NCBI RefSeq assembly: GCF_905220365.1
Contig: NC_061136.1
Span: 7,047,702 to 7,111,701, forward strand
Direction: 5' to 3'
DNA: 64,000 nt
Source of the DNA: Vanessa cardui
Lineage: Eukaryota; Arthropoda; Insecta; Lepidoptera; Nymphalidae
In this document: positions 50,004 through 59,169 of the stretch, piece after piece
Numbering within the stretch: position 1 is the stretch's first letter
How the letters are laid out: each line of letters begins with the position of its first letter
Position numbers and translations under genes: made by a program
Notes under the pieces: generated by a model
Database searches by the model: none
Seen by the model: the letters and a program-made list of their open reading frames with translations, nothing else
What the model was told of the DNA's origin: nothing

Positions 50004-53000
50004 CTGTAACAAAAAAATCAAACTGTAGATAAGTATCGTCGATAAAGTTGTGAAATACGAAACCGAATATTACCTTTCGTAGGGAGGAGGGGGTAGAATA
50101 TCGCATAGATTCATTCTACAATTCTGTTCACTTCGCCTCCCTTGGCTGGAATGTTTTGATTCTTGAGTCATTTGCCTAAATGTATTTTCTCGAGCCAACC
50201 ATTGCCATTGCGGATAGTCATATTCGACATCCGCTACAGCTGTCCATTCTTTATTTTCACCGTGATGACTAGACGAGCGTGACTGAGCAGTTTTACAAGA
50301 CGGACATTCGTCTAAGGACATGTCCTGCATATCGTCTGCGTCATTCCCACATTTCGTCATTTCGCTGTAATCTTTCGTAAGCGTTGAACTACTACTTCGA
50401 CAGCATGTCGAGCATTCTTCATTTGAATATTGATTGCTATCGGCGAATGATCTTGCCATACTATTATCGTATGATTCGGGACTGACTGCACATTTTATAC
50501 AAGAATCCTCTGCATCCGTATGATCCTAAAATATAATATTATTAGATTAATCAAATCGCTTCACGATATATTGGTTTAAACTAAGAGGGCCAGCTTACTT
50601 GATAATTTAGTTCCGTATAAATGGCACTTGACGCGTATGGTTCTGGAGGATGTCGTCTATTATCTTCTTGTGACATCATATTAATAGCGCTTGTATGTTG
50701 TGGAAGACTGTATTCAGCTTCCATAGCCATTGTACCTATTGTGTGTCCACCTAAAATGTTTTAACAACATTGACATTTTGACACTAAGCATTATCTTTGT
50801 CTATCGAATTAAACGTAATCGTCGTACGAGTCGTAAATAGAGAAGTTATTATAATACTCACTGTGTAATAGGCTTTGATGACAATTCAATATTTCTATTC
50901 GTGGTTCATTAGACCCTTCATATAAAGGTCTTTCTCGAAGCCACACCGCCTCTTTACCCAATAAACACTGAGTATTTGTAATTGGAGTACCTGGACATAA
51001 TATTTGCGTTTACATAATAAATATAAAAACTCTTTTTTAATTTAAAATATAATAGATATGTCTACTAACCTGCAGAATTATGACTCTTTCGTTGTTTCGA
51101 TTGTTTTCGTCGAATATAAACAATAGTAACCGAACCTAATATTATAATAGCTAACAAACACAAACTTAGCACGAGAAGCCAAGTCTCTTGGAACATCGAC
51201 AATATTGCCTTATCTGTTGCTGGTTCCGTTCTGAAAAACGTACGAGTTTAATTTGTTTCTGAAGAATTGAAGATATAAAATATCTGATATTTTATAGTTT
51301 TTTTTTTGTTACTAAGGGAATGTAGCAAAAAAATAAGCAAAATCAAACGTTACACAATTATATATTTGTTTTAATATCTGAATACGTACTGTACGTAGTG
51401 TCGCTGCGTATGTGTTGGTAGCATGTGTATGTGCGCGGGCGTACTGAAAGGCCCGTGACCGCGTCGTGTAACTGCAGCGGCTCGAGCGCTGTATCTCCCA
51501 CCCGCACGTAAAGAGCTAGCCGCTGCAGCCCTTGTGCGTGCTCCAAGTGACATTTGGCCTACCACTCGACCACTATTACCTCCACCCACACGAACTTCAA
51601 TCTGTACGATGACACAGTATAAAATATTTTGGCCAAAAATTAAAATCACAAATGCAAAACAAAAATTAATTATACAAACTTACCAAGTACCCAGAAAGTT
51701 CGCCATTCCATGTATGTACAGGGGGAGGATCCCAACGAATCCATGCTGATGTAGCATTTATAACTCCAGCTGATACATTCAGAGGTGGCGCAGAAGGAGC
51801 TAAAATAAAAAGAAACTTAGTAATAAAACATGAAATATACGTTAATTAAAACGTTATTTCGATATCTTACCATCTTCCTCCGTAAAACCGCTTCGCATGT
51901 TGGACGGTTTACCTAATAGCAATTTGTAAAATGGCATCAAAAATATATTGTATTGTGCATACGGTATCAAACCAGTTAACAGGTGACTTGATGAACCACT
52001 GTTATGGACGGTGGTCATCGAAAAATTATCATATTTAGTCAACTCCATAAAACTTTCTAAAGAATTATTTGATTGTTCGTAATTTTGTACGTCTACGATA
52101 AATTGTCGATTCAGTGATGTTCCATTAAACCATATTTTTACACCTTCTAAATATTCATTGTAGTCCGTTAATACCTACAATTAAATAATTTATTAGAATT
52201 CAATAAAATTGTGAAACTATAACATCTTGTACAATTTTCAAATTAAACTTACATCCCAAACGATTTTTAATGTTGTGGATGAAATTCCTTCAACTCGCCT
52301 CAGAGCTAAAACGTCTTGTTGAAGATATCGTCGTGCTTGAACTAATTCATACTGCGTCATCGGAGGATGATTCTGAGGTTTATTTAACTCTGGATGTGGG
52401 GACGATGATTCAGAATTACCATTAAATGAGTTGGCTTCTCTTCTTAACACCTAAAATTAATTATTGTTAAATTGAAAGGCACTGACAAGTATATTTACTG
52501 GTTTTATATTAATGGTACCTGTAAAGTGGCTGTGTGTAAAGCACTGCCTGCTGCACTAACAGCTACACATGTCAATCTACCAGCGTGTTGTGTGACCACG
52601 CGATCCAGATAAAGCGACCCAGTACCGTGCAATGAATTTGGAAATACCAATTCCTGTAAAAATAGTAAATTATTAATATAAAATACATATTTAAAAGGAT
52701 ACATACAACAGCTGACAGTTCACCTGAGATCCTTCCATTGTCCAAAATACAATCGGTTTTGGTGTCCCATCAGCCTCGCATGGAAATGATATAGATTCCC
52801 CTTCCCACGCTGTTTGATCTGAAGGAACTCGCGTGAAATGGGGCAAGGCTAAAAATGATAATTATCATGAATCTTCAGTTTTCTATATACACTAAACATT
52901 AAAATCGGCTTTTAGCCTCGTGATTTTGAAGCTCTATCAAATGAATAGGTTTGATCTGCGATTATCAATTACCCCGAAATAGATTCTTATAACGGCTTCT

Positions 53001-56000
53001 AAGAATATACTTGTAGTCGAAGCTGGGACGACCTAAATTTAGTCAAACAACAATCGTCAAAAATAATAGTATATTTTGATCTTTACCTACCTATTTTCTT
53101 TTTTTTAAATGTAATAAATCGGGACGGCTATACGATAATATTAATATATTATAAACAGGTATTGGTAATATGTGTATTACAAGGAACGTTCGGGCGTATA
53201 AACTGATATATGCGTGAACAAAAATTTTGTTCACGCATATATCACTGAGATCGTTACTATGGACAAAGATTCTTTTAAAGTATTTCAAAAATAAATGTAT
53301 CAATCACCCTATTGAAAATTATATTTTTTGAAATTTATTAAAGTTAAATAAAAGGAAATCGAAGCAGCGAAAATAATTGCTTTGAACTTTGAGGCTAGCT
53401 TTATTACATCTTAGTTATTGCCTAGCCAAATCTAGGAACAAAGAACCTTCAGTCTTTAAATAACAGAAAATTAAAAACTTAAATAACAGGAAATTTAAAA
53501 AATATTTTAAACTCTTTACTAACAATGAACTGTTAATGTCGCAGAAGCAACACTGAATCCAGCCTGACTTTCAGCTCGACAAGTATAAATGCCTCCGTCT
53601 GAAGCCATAACCCTGTCAATTCGTAAAGAACCTCGACGTATAATTGCATAAGGTGATAATAATCCTTTATCCCTTGACCATGTTACTGAAACATCCGACT
53701 CGGGTGTAGCCTGAAATGAAAGTAAATTTTAATAAAATATTCAACATTAAAATCTATTTGAATAAAGGAAATAAATATAATAACTTACTTGACAATGAAA
53801 TTCAATATTCTGACCAATTAGTGCCGTTATGTTATTGGGTTTCACTAGAAAATGCGGTCTTCGTAATACGAGTAAAGTTGCAGGACGCGATTGTCTTTCT
53901 CCGGCTACATTAGACGCAAGACATCTATAGACGCCACTATCTGATGGAAGACTTTCTAAAATCTTTAAATTACCACCGTCTATGATCGTTATTCTGAAAG
54001 TAGTTATTTATTCAATATACTGTTTTTTCACAGGAAGCGAATGAGGAACTAATTAATCGTTTTATCTTTGTACCTTCCGTTTACTTCGACATCTAAACTA
54101 TGTCCGTCTTTAGTCCAATGCACTGAAGGGTCTGGTATTCCCCTTGGAGAAGCACATTCAAGCAATGCTGGCTCACCACTTGGGACTTTAACGTCCCTAG
54201 GTTCGTTTCGAAAGTCTTCGCGAAGTACTGTAATATGTTTTTATATGAATTCAACGTTTTCTATTTTAATGATAGTTGTACGTACATAATTGGCTAACGA
54301 GCTGAAAGTCATTAAAACTTCTACGTAGTATTCGGGACTATCACAGGGATTTTAAAGTGTTTTAAAGTGTCCCTTGGGTGCTTTTAGTCGACGTGCACAT
54401 TTTAGTGCAGTCTTAGCTCGCTCGGTTTTCTTGTGCGAATAATAAAATTCTAACTAAAAACTGCTGAACTTCGACTTAATACGAAAGACACTCAGAGGTA
54501 AAACAAATATCTAAAACTTTTATGTTCAAATTACTGTTAGTATAATACTGTACTGTTAGTATAGATTATAAAAAGCGTGGAATTAATACCTGTTGAGTTC
54601 CACGCAGGATATATTAATTTAAATAATTATATTAACTAACATGACTTTGTATTTTTTAAATGTCGATAAAGAGTAACTACGTAGTTCCTTGTCGGTTCTT
54701 CTCGGTAGAATCTACATTCCGAACCGGTGGTAGCTTCACTTAATGTTAATTAACGATTCAACAGTGCTTGTTAAAGCCCACTTGAATAAAGTTTATTTGG
54801 ATTTTTTTTTATTTTGATAAAAACTTACATAACATAAGCAAATGTTAGATAAATTTCCTTATTGAAGTTACCTTTATGATAGTAAATTCGTAAGTAAGTA
54901 AGTACCGTATTCGGTCTATAAAATAAATATGCTTTCAAGAAGAAATGTCATACCAGCAATAGTGAGTGTAGCGTTCTTGCTGACGGCCTCCCCAACTGTG
55001 TTGTGCGCAACGCACCAATACACGCCTTCATCGCTCTCTTTCTTGCTACGCATAACCCTATACACCGTAAAGGAAAGAAAAGCTACATACAAGTGTAAAA
55101 TATTACAGTTTTTTCTTGGTACATGTTATGGTGCATAATTAGACATAGGTTTTTTTTAATATTTTACCTTTTATACCTTTTATTTATAAATTTTGTGTTG
55201 CATTTTTCCGACATATTTAACAAATCGCTCATCCAGAACGACATCGACACAATTGCAAAAATCTCTAAAATGACTTTTTCATTCCAAACGACCTCCTTTC
55301 GTACATACGTTCTAGAATTATTGTTTCAATAGTTTTTTATAGAAATCTACCAAAAACTATTGAAACAATAATTCTGACAATATTACACTAGACTTGTGAC
55401 GATGTCGACGTATTTACAAAAAACCCTTTAATGATATACCTAAACCATCCTTAGGAATCCCCCTGTCTATTAGTGAATACCATATGAATATTCAAAAAGC
55501 CACAGACGAGGCTGGAGGACTTTGTTTTATAATACATATTTAGTGATCAGGGTTTTAATATACCGGTTACAAGTGCCATATTAATATACGAGGCCAAATA
55601 AAAAAGGATACACCAATGGCCAATATGATAACAAAATATCGTATTTTCTTAAGCTTAAGTCAATACAAAACATCGAATCAAATTATTTATTACTTTTATG
55701 TAACTTTAATTTTATTGTTAAGCAAATACCTTCCAAACTGTTTAAAGGTAAAACTTGATGTTGTCAGTATTGATGTATTTGAACTTATTTAACCCGAGTG
55801 ATGAGATGAATGATTTTGATGTTTATTCAATTCATCCTTATTTGCTCTTCAAACCGGAACACGTCACTATTAATTGTATTGCATTGCCATCGCAGTTTGA
55901 TAGTAAAATTATTTATTATCTATTAAAATTGTCCCACAATACATGACCATATACTATAAAGACATAGTATAAATTAGTATCATGTTGAATTTAACTCTTA

Positions 56001-57582
56001 ATTCAATAAGCGATTTCACGTCGTCTTGAATTAATTTCGTCTAGGTACGTACATTCAAGGGACAAGCTAACTACGTAAAAGATATTACGGTACCCAAGCG
56101 TCTAAGTATATGCGCAAACTCAGGTGCACTATTTTGCTATCAGTATTAGATGGCTTTACCTGCATTTTAACGAGTGTCTTACCCCCAACTTTCTAACTTC
56201 AACTACTGAGACAGACATTTCTTAATAAAAAAACTATATGTTAGTTCGCATTAGTATTTAAACACGTGGCCTTAAGCTCAGTAGTCGTAGCTCTAACGTT
56301 CGTGTATAAATGTATAAAAACCAGAACTGTGAGTACATACAAACCAAATCAACCTATGTGTGTCGAATAAAGGTGAAGCAAACATTTATCCTTCAAATAT
56401 TTGCTCTTGCGAGGAAAATCCGAGGCGCAATCCTGATTTTATATGTAAAAAGTAAACATTGAAGGCGCATTCGATTACAGACACGAAATACTACGGAGTC
56501 AGTTACTACTCAGTTCGTGGATCAAACACAATTAAATTTACATTTTGACTTATAAAATAATTCTATAAACGCAATTTAATAGTATGAAAACCAACTATTT
56601 TAATGTAACGCTTTAAAAGACTCATCCTTCCTTCAAATTATATTCTGTTTCATGAAGTGTGGACAATGCACACTTCCTGTTTGGATATCATCTCTTAAAA
56701 TTTTCTTAAATGAAAATGCGCTAATATATTTCGAAACAAAGAGTGACAAATAAAACAAAAACAGATATAATAGATATGAGATTTTGTTCAGTAATTTTAA
56801 AATATACGAATCGGGAATCTTACCCATGTAATCAGAGAGTTATAGTTGAGTGTAATATATGACTCACCTAAGAAACAAGAGTCCATCTTCGAGTAGAACC
56901 CTGTGAGGGTGATCAGTAGGCGCGAGGGGAGATCCGTCTTTATACCACTGGATCGTTGGTTTGGGCTTCCCTTCAGCTACGCACCGTAAGGTAGCGGGTT
57001 CGCTTCTCCCGACTATCGTATCTGCAGGGTGTTCCTTTATCCTAGGCGCCCGGCTTTGGGCTTTTTGGAAAAAACGATGATAATATAAACGAAACATGCA
57101 TAAAGTTTTATTAAAATGTTTTAGAACAACAAAATTTATTTGTTTATAATAATTATCATACTATTTATATAATTTATTTATTATATCCTTAATTAAAATG
57201 CACATTTACGTATTATAAATAACTATCAATATTTTTTATTAATAATGAACGAAGTGTAAAATTGTTATTATATAAGCTATTGAAATTTTAATTTTAATGG
57301 AATTCGTATTCCAAAATTACATATAAGAATTATAATAATAAAATAAACATATCTCAATGGTTATGTAATACAAAATGTAAAGTAAAGATACATCGCGACG
57401 AGGCATTGTTAATTTTATCGGTAAGTAGTATTTTTGTTTTAAAATAATTGGTTCGTGAAACACGAATATGTTTTTTTTTACTAACCTTTTGTGACATGAA
57501 AAGTGAACAAAAGATGCAGAAGCAAAACGGACTTGAACTGGTTCCATGCACGTTTATCTGTTTTAATTACCCCCGCGACCAT
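49922..57582 (-). CDS. robo1b: Roundabout-family axon-guidance receptor (Robo1b-like), 17 coding exons
   Basis: This gene encodes a single-pass neuronal receptor of about 1000 residues; Robo proteins bind secreted Slit and signal axon repulsion. Coding exons, 5' to 3': 57582-57486, 57060-56868, 55057-54954, 54227-54074, 53993-53789, 53710-53524, 52848-52724, 52653-52519, 52450-52253, 52174-51871, 51799-51684, 51601-51395, 51230-51070, 50990-50862, 50750-50599, 50525-50074, 50003-49922. All sites are AG/GT and all phases agree except exon 12 to 13. Domains: signal peptide (1-33), Ig1 (about 37-131), Ig2 (132-226), Ig3 (227-313), Ig4 (314-400), linker plus FN3 (401-570), FN3 (571-665), transmembrane helix (about 692-714), cytoplasmic tail. 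Each Ig has its two cysteines and core tryptophan. Ig1 (EPATLRC, EGKPKPTIQW) closely resembles fly Robo1, whose Ig1 binds Slit. Ig5 and FN3-1 are absent. From memory, silkworm Robo1b has this 4 Ig plus 2 FN3 layout, which is the basis for the symbol; the Robo family itself is much surer than the paralogue. Confidence 0.92.
50074..50525 (-). CDS. robo1b: robo1b exon 16: Ser/Cys-rich tail and CC2-like motif
   Basis: The largest exon, 150 codons plus two bases. It contains ECSTCCRSSSS, a second acidic Cys block (LDECPSCKTAQS), EYDYPQWQWL, and ends with DILPPPPYER. LPPPP matches the CC2 motif that binds the EVH1 domain of Enabled. Tyr directly after the prolines also makes a PPxY motif. The phase-2 GTAATA donor overlaps a TAA, so failure to splice would end the protein right after the motif. 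No CC3-like polyproline tract is seen. Confidence 0.9.
50599..50750 (-). CDS. robo1b: robo1b exon 15: CC1-like motif
   Basis: It encodes a segment with AEYSLPQ and then PPEPYASSAIYTELNYQ. PEPYASS fits the conserved Robo cytoplasmic motif CC1 (PTPYATT in fly), a tyrosine-phosphorylation site in the family. Phase 1 in, phase 0 out at GTAAGC. Confidence 0.9.
50862..50990 (-). CDS. robo1b: robo1b exon 14: membrane-proximal cytoplasmic tail
   Basis: It encodes GTPITNTQCLLGKEAVWLRERPLYEG and onward to NCHQSLLH (written here in part). The ITNT/KEAVWL segment resembles the ITALN/KESLWI block after the membrane helix of fly Robo1. Phase 1 in, phase 1 out at GTGAGT. Confidence 0.9.
51070..51230 (-). 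CDS. robo1b: robo1b exon 13: transmembrane helix
   Basis: It encodes TEPATDKAILSMFQE, the hydrophobic helix WLLVLSLCLLAIIILGSVTI and the stop-transfer run RRKQSKQRK. The layout matches fly Robo1, where the helix also opens with WLMVL. The CAG acceptor at 51231-51232 has a good pyrimidine tract. It leaves in phase 1 at GTTAGT. Confidence 0.9.
51395..51601 (-). CDS. robo1b: robo1b exon 12: second half of FN3-3 (3' end uncertain)
   Basis: It encodes IEVRVGGG, an Ala/Arg-rich middle, RYSARAAAVTRRGHGPFSTP and a His/Thr-rich juxtamembrane stretch. The middle is much more G+C-rich than the other exons. Possible donors are GTACAG after 51395 and GTATTC after 51386. Both are phase 0, whereas the next exon needs phase 2, so the 3' boundary or the base calls here are uncertain. 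Confidence 0.8.
51684..51799 (-). CDS. robo1b: robo1b exon 11: first half of FN3-3
   Basis: It encodes APSAPPLNVSAG, SAWIRWDPPPVHTWNG and ELSGYL, the A to C strands of the last FN3 domain. Phase 1 in, phase 0 out at GTAAGT. Confidence 0.92.
51871..52174 (-). CDS. robo1b: robo1b exon 10: remainder of the FN3-2 equivalent
   Basis: It encodes NEYLEGVKIWFNGTS, a long insert, then TGLIPYAQYNIFLMPFYK, LLGKPSN and TEED. This matches the Robo FN3-2 pattern (EG-I, Y-FFL-PF, G-PSN, T-ED). Phase 0 in, phase 1 out at GTAAGA. Confidence 0.92.
52253..52450 (-). CDS. robo1b: robo1b exon 9: linker and start of the first remaining FN3
   Basis: A Ser/Pro/Asn-rich linker is followed by YELVQARRYLQQDVLALRR and STTLKIVWD, which aligns with the segment that opens FN3-2 of fly Robo1. 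Ig5 and FN3-1 would be expected before it and are not present. 66 codons, phase 0 at both ends. Confidence 0.88.
52451..52518 (-). other. 68-nt robo1b intron at the position of the missing Ig5 and FN3-1
   Basis: A short, ordinary GT-AG intron (GTACCA ... TTTTAG) joins Ig4 directly to the FN3-2 linker in phase 0. There is no room for extra exons, so the two domains are absent from the gene and not merely skipped. Confidence 0.85.
52519..52653 (-). CDS. robo1b: robo1b exon 8: second half of Ig4
   Basis: It encodes ELVFPNSLHGTGSLYL and AGRLTCVAVSAAGSALH. The FPNS-HG stretch is shared with fly Robo1 Ig4. It ends in phase 0 at CAG before GTACCA, and only a 68-nt intron separates it from the FN3 linker exon. 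Confidence 0.9.
52724..52848 (-). CDS. robo1b: robo1b exon 7: first half of Ig4
   Basis: It encodes LPHFTRVPSDQ, SISFPCEADGTPKP and VFWTMEG. FTxxPS and VFWTxEG match fly Robo1 Ig4 rather than Ig5. Phase 1 in, phase 0 out. Confidence 0.92.
53205..53243. repeat. Perfect 39-bp palindrome in a robo1b intron
   Basis: Arms of 19 bp (53205-53223 and 53225-53243) around one central A, containing TGCGTGAACA and its complement. It lies in the intron between exons 6 and 7. Its origin is unknown; it may be the collapsed ends of a small transposon. Confidence 0.9.
53524..53710 (-). CDS. robo1b: robo1b exon 6: second half of Ig3
   Basis: It encodes VSVTWSRDKG and SDGGIYTCRAESQAG, the tryptophan and second cysteine of Ig3. 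Phase 0 in, phase 1 out at GTTAGT. Confidence 0.92.
53789..53993 (-). CDS. robo1b: robo1b exon 5: end of Ig2, start of Ig3
   Basis: It encodes the Ig2 end (DGGNLKIL, SDSGVYRCLASNVAG) and the Ig3 start (RRPHFLVKP, NIEFHCQ). Phase 2 in, phase 0 out at GTAAGT. Confidence 0.93.
54074..54227 (-). CDS. robo1b: robo1b exon 4: first half of Ig2
   Basis: It encodes VLREDFRNEPRDV, EPALLEC and VHWTKDG. The VLR-DFR-EP start is a Robo Ig2 hallmark. Phase 1 in, phase 2 out. Confidence 0.93.
54562..54812 (+). mobile_element. CR1-like LINE 3' fragment in a robo1b intron
   Basis: Plus-strand copy of the LINE tail also found reversed at 17306-17706 and 22648-23006. It starts at the AAAAGCGTGG that ends the reverse-transcriptase frame in the better copies. 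It runs through the shared GGTTCTTCTCGGTAGAATCT and GAACCGGTGG blocks and ends CTTGAATAAAGTTTATTTGG plus T-rich tail. It lies antisense to the gene. Confidence 0.8.
54954..55057 (-). CDS. robo1b: robo1b exon 3: second half of Ig1
   Basis: It encodes the F-G strands of Ig1, SDEGVYWCVAHNTVGEAVS, carrying the second Ig cysteine. Enters phase 2, leaves phase 1 (GTATGA donor). The 1.8-kb intron before it (55058-56867) is the gene's largest. Confidence 0.92.
55058..56867 (-). other. Largest robo1b intron
   Basis: An A+T-rich 1.8-kb intron within Ig1. It holds a perfect 24-bp hairpin at 55314-55375 and several short open frames without recognisable domains. No exon with Robo similarity was seen. 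Confidence 0.6.
55314..55375. repeat. Perfect 24-bp inverted repeat in a robo1b intron
   Basis: Arms 55314-55337 and 55352-55375 are exact reverse complements, with a 14-nt loop. The arms contain TTGTTTCAATAG and its complement. Origin unknown. Confidence 0.9.
56868..57060 (-). CDS. robo1b: robo1b exon 2: first half of Ig1
   Basis: It encodes QSRAPRIKEHP, EPATLRC, GKPKPTIQWYKDG and HRVLLEDG, close to the Slit-binding Ig1 of fly Robo1. It enters in phase 1 after a CCAAAAAG acceptor and leaves in phase 2 at a GTGAGT donor. Confidence 0.93.
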
Positions 57583-57648
57583 ACTGACACTACTTATTAT
57601 CACCACTTCGCACTTCACACATAGTCACTTAACATTACATACATTAAC
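57486..57648 (-). CDS. robo1b: robo1b first coding exon: 5'UTR plus signal peptide
   Basis: The coding part is 57582-57486 (32 codons plus one base). The reading frame starting ATG GTC GCG gives a basic N-terminus followed by a hydrophobic core, SVLLLHLLFTFHV, which is a good signal peptide. It ends AAA G before a GTTAGT donor (phase 1), exactly matching the phase of the Ig1 exon. Two other frames are open here, starting MEPV and MHGT, but their phases do not join to Ig1. The exon itself begins at 57648 after a pyrimidine-rich acceptor ending TTACAG, so an upstream non-coding exon must exist. Confidence 0.85.
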
Positions 57649-57719
57649 CTGTAACACAAAAAAAAAGCAATTTTAAATTCATTAAAAAGTTTTTTTTTTA
57701 TTGTATCTATATTAATAGT

Positions 57720-57880
57720 TTACGCGCACATCGCGATGTATACAGAGTCCAAAGTGACACACCCACCCCGTCTCACGTCCGAAAGGTTACTGCCCCCCCA
57801 CTCTCGATGTCATTTCGCGCCGACTCAGTAGCGCTTTCGCGAAGTTGAGCTTTATGGGGATCATCAGATAAGTGTGAGTA
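57720..57880 (-). promoter_or_regulatory. Candidate first non-coding exon or promoter of robo1b
   Basis: The acceptor at 57649-57650 requires an upstream exon. This 160-bp stretch is clearly richer in G+C and CpG than its surroundings and is free of recognisable repeats. On the minus strand it has a plausible donor, GAC before GTGAGA, with the exon ending at 57777. No TATA box or initiator could be assigned with confidence, and the true first exon could lie further upstream. Confidence 0.3.
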
Positions 57881-57884
57881 AACA

Positions 57885-58880
57885 TGTTCTCGTTTTGTAA
57901 ATTATGATTGATCAATTAAATTCGCTTTAAGCTTGATTGTTAAAATTTATCGTTTTTTTTTAAGTGTCGAACTTATCAACCTGTCTAAAAACTTTTTTGG
58001 ACGTAGTGCACACAAACATAATTTCATTCATCCATTTTAAATATCAATACTAAGAATACCCTAATTGTAAATATTCCTATTTAAACATGAAATTTTAATA
58101 AGATAATTAAACAATGCATATATATTTCTTTTTTACTTTCAAAAAAGAAAATTGACTTAAAATGAATGTGAATAAATAAAAACGTAAATTTTGTTCAATA
58201 CCAAAGCAATAAAAGAATCACTTAAACCGGTTGGTGAATCATAAAAGTGATATTCGATAAATAAAATAAAATTTAAAAAAACATAAAAATTTATAGGATC
58301 CTTACTCTTGAACTCGATTTACATCTTTTTCCATTACTCTAATCCCTCCCATAACTCTTACACTAAAAACGTAATTATTTCAAACGACCTTTTCTATTCC
58401 AGCAAATCCAATATCACCAAACTTTACAAAACGTCCAATACCTGCTGAAATCTCCAAATCCCGACGTGACGTGTCAATTGTGATTAAAGAATGCAAGTCA
58501 CGTAGCCATCCAGTAATCTAACCGTTCTCTGATGGCTTTCTAGATTAGGAACTGCACATAAACATTTTATATTCGATGTTATTCTTAGTTTTCGTATGTT
58601 CTTGCATTGCATTTGTATGCATGAATGCATGATGCATTTTGAAATAATTACCGCTCGTATTTCTGTAAATTTAATTGTGGATGGTGATTATTTGCACAAA
58701 GCTGAGTCTTTTTTTTCAACTGTCCCAAATAATATTTAGAGAAAAACAGAAATCAGTGTTTAACGAAATCCCCATTGCAAAAATTGATCAATCAATTAAG
58801 TATGGCGCTAGAATTGGTCTTCAAACAGTACCAATCCGTTTGAGATATCTTGCTTATTACCAAGAAAAAATAAAATTTTA
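57885..58880. other. Gene-free stretch upstream of robo1b
   Basis: A+T-rich sequence with no recognised repeat. It could hold robo1b regulatory DNA or its first exon, but no specific site is clear. Confidence 0.4.
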
Positions 58881-58883
58881 TAC

Positions 58884-59129
58884 TAGGTACCACCCACTCA
58901 TCAGTTATTCTACCGCCAAATAACAGTAGTCAGTATTGTTGTGTTCCGGTTTGAAGGGTGAGTGAGCCAGTGTAACTACAGGCACAAGGGACATAACATC
59001 TTAGTTCCCAAGGTTAGTGGCGCAGTGACGATGTAAGGAATAGTTAATATTTCTCACAGCGTCATTGTCTATGGGTGATGGTGACCACTTACCATCAGGT
59101 GGCCCATATGCTCGTCCGCCAACCTATAC

Positions 59130-59164
<35 letters not shown>
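58884..59164 (+). repeat. A-tailed 300-bp repeat, near-complete copy with long poly-A
   Basis: Same block order as 44231-44545, ending CGTCCGCCAACCTATACCAT and about 35 uninterrupted A residues. The long pure A tail suggests this is the youngest copy in the window. Confidence 0.92.
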
Positions 59165-59167
<3 letters not shown>

Positions 59168-59169
59168 CA

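Noticed and set aside
57317..57551. Two longer open frames starting MEPV and MHGT over the signal-peptide exon
   Set aside because: Their phases do not join to the Ig1 exon; the frame starting at 57582 does and gives a better signal peptide.
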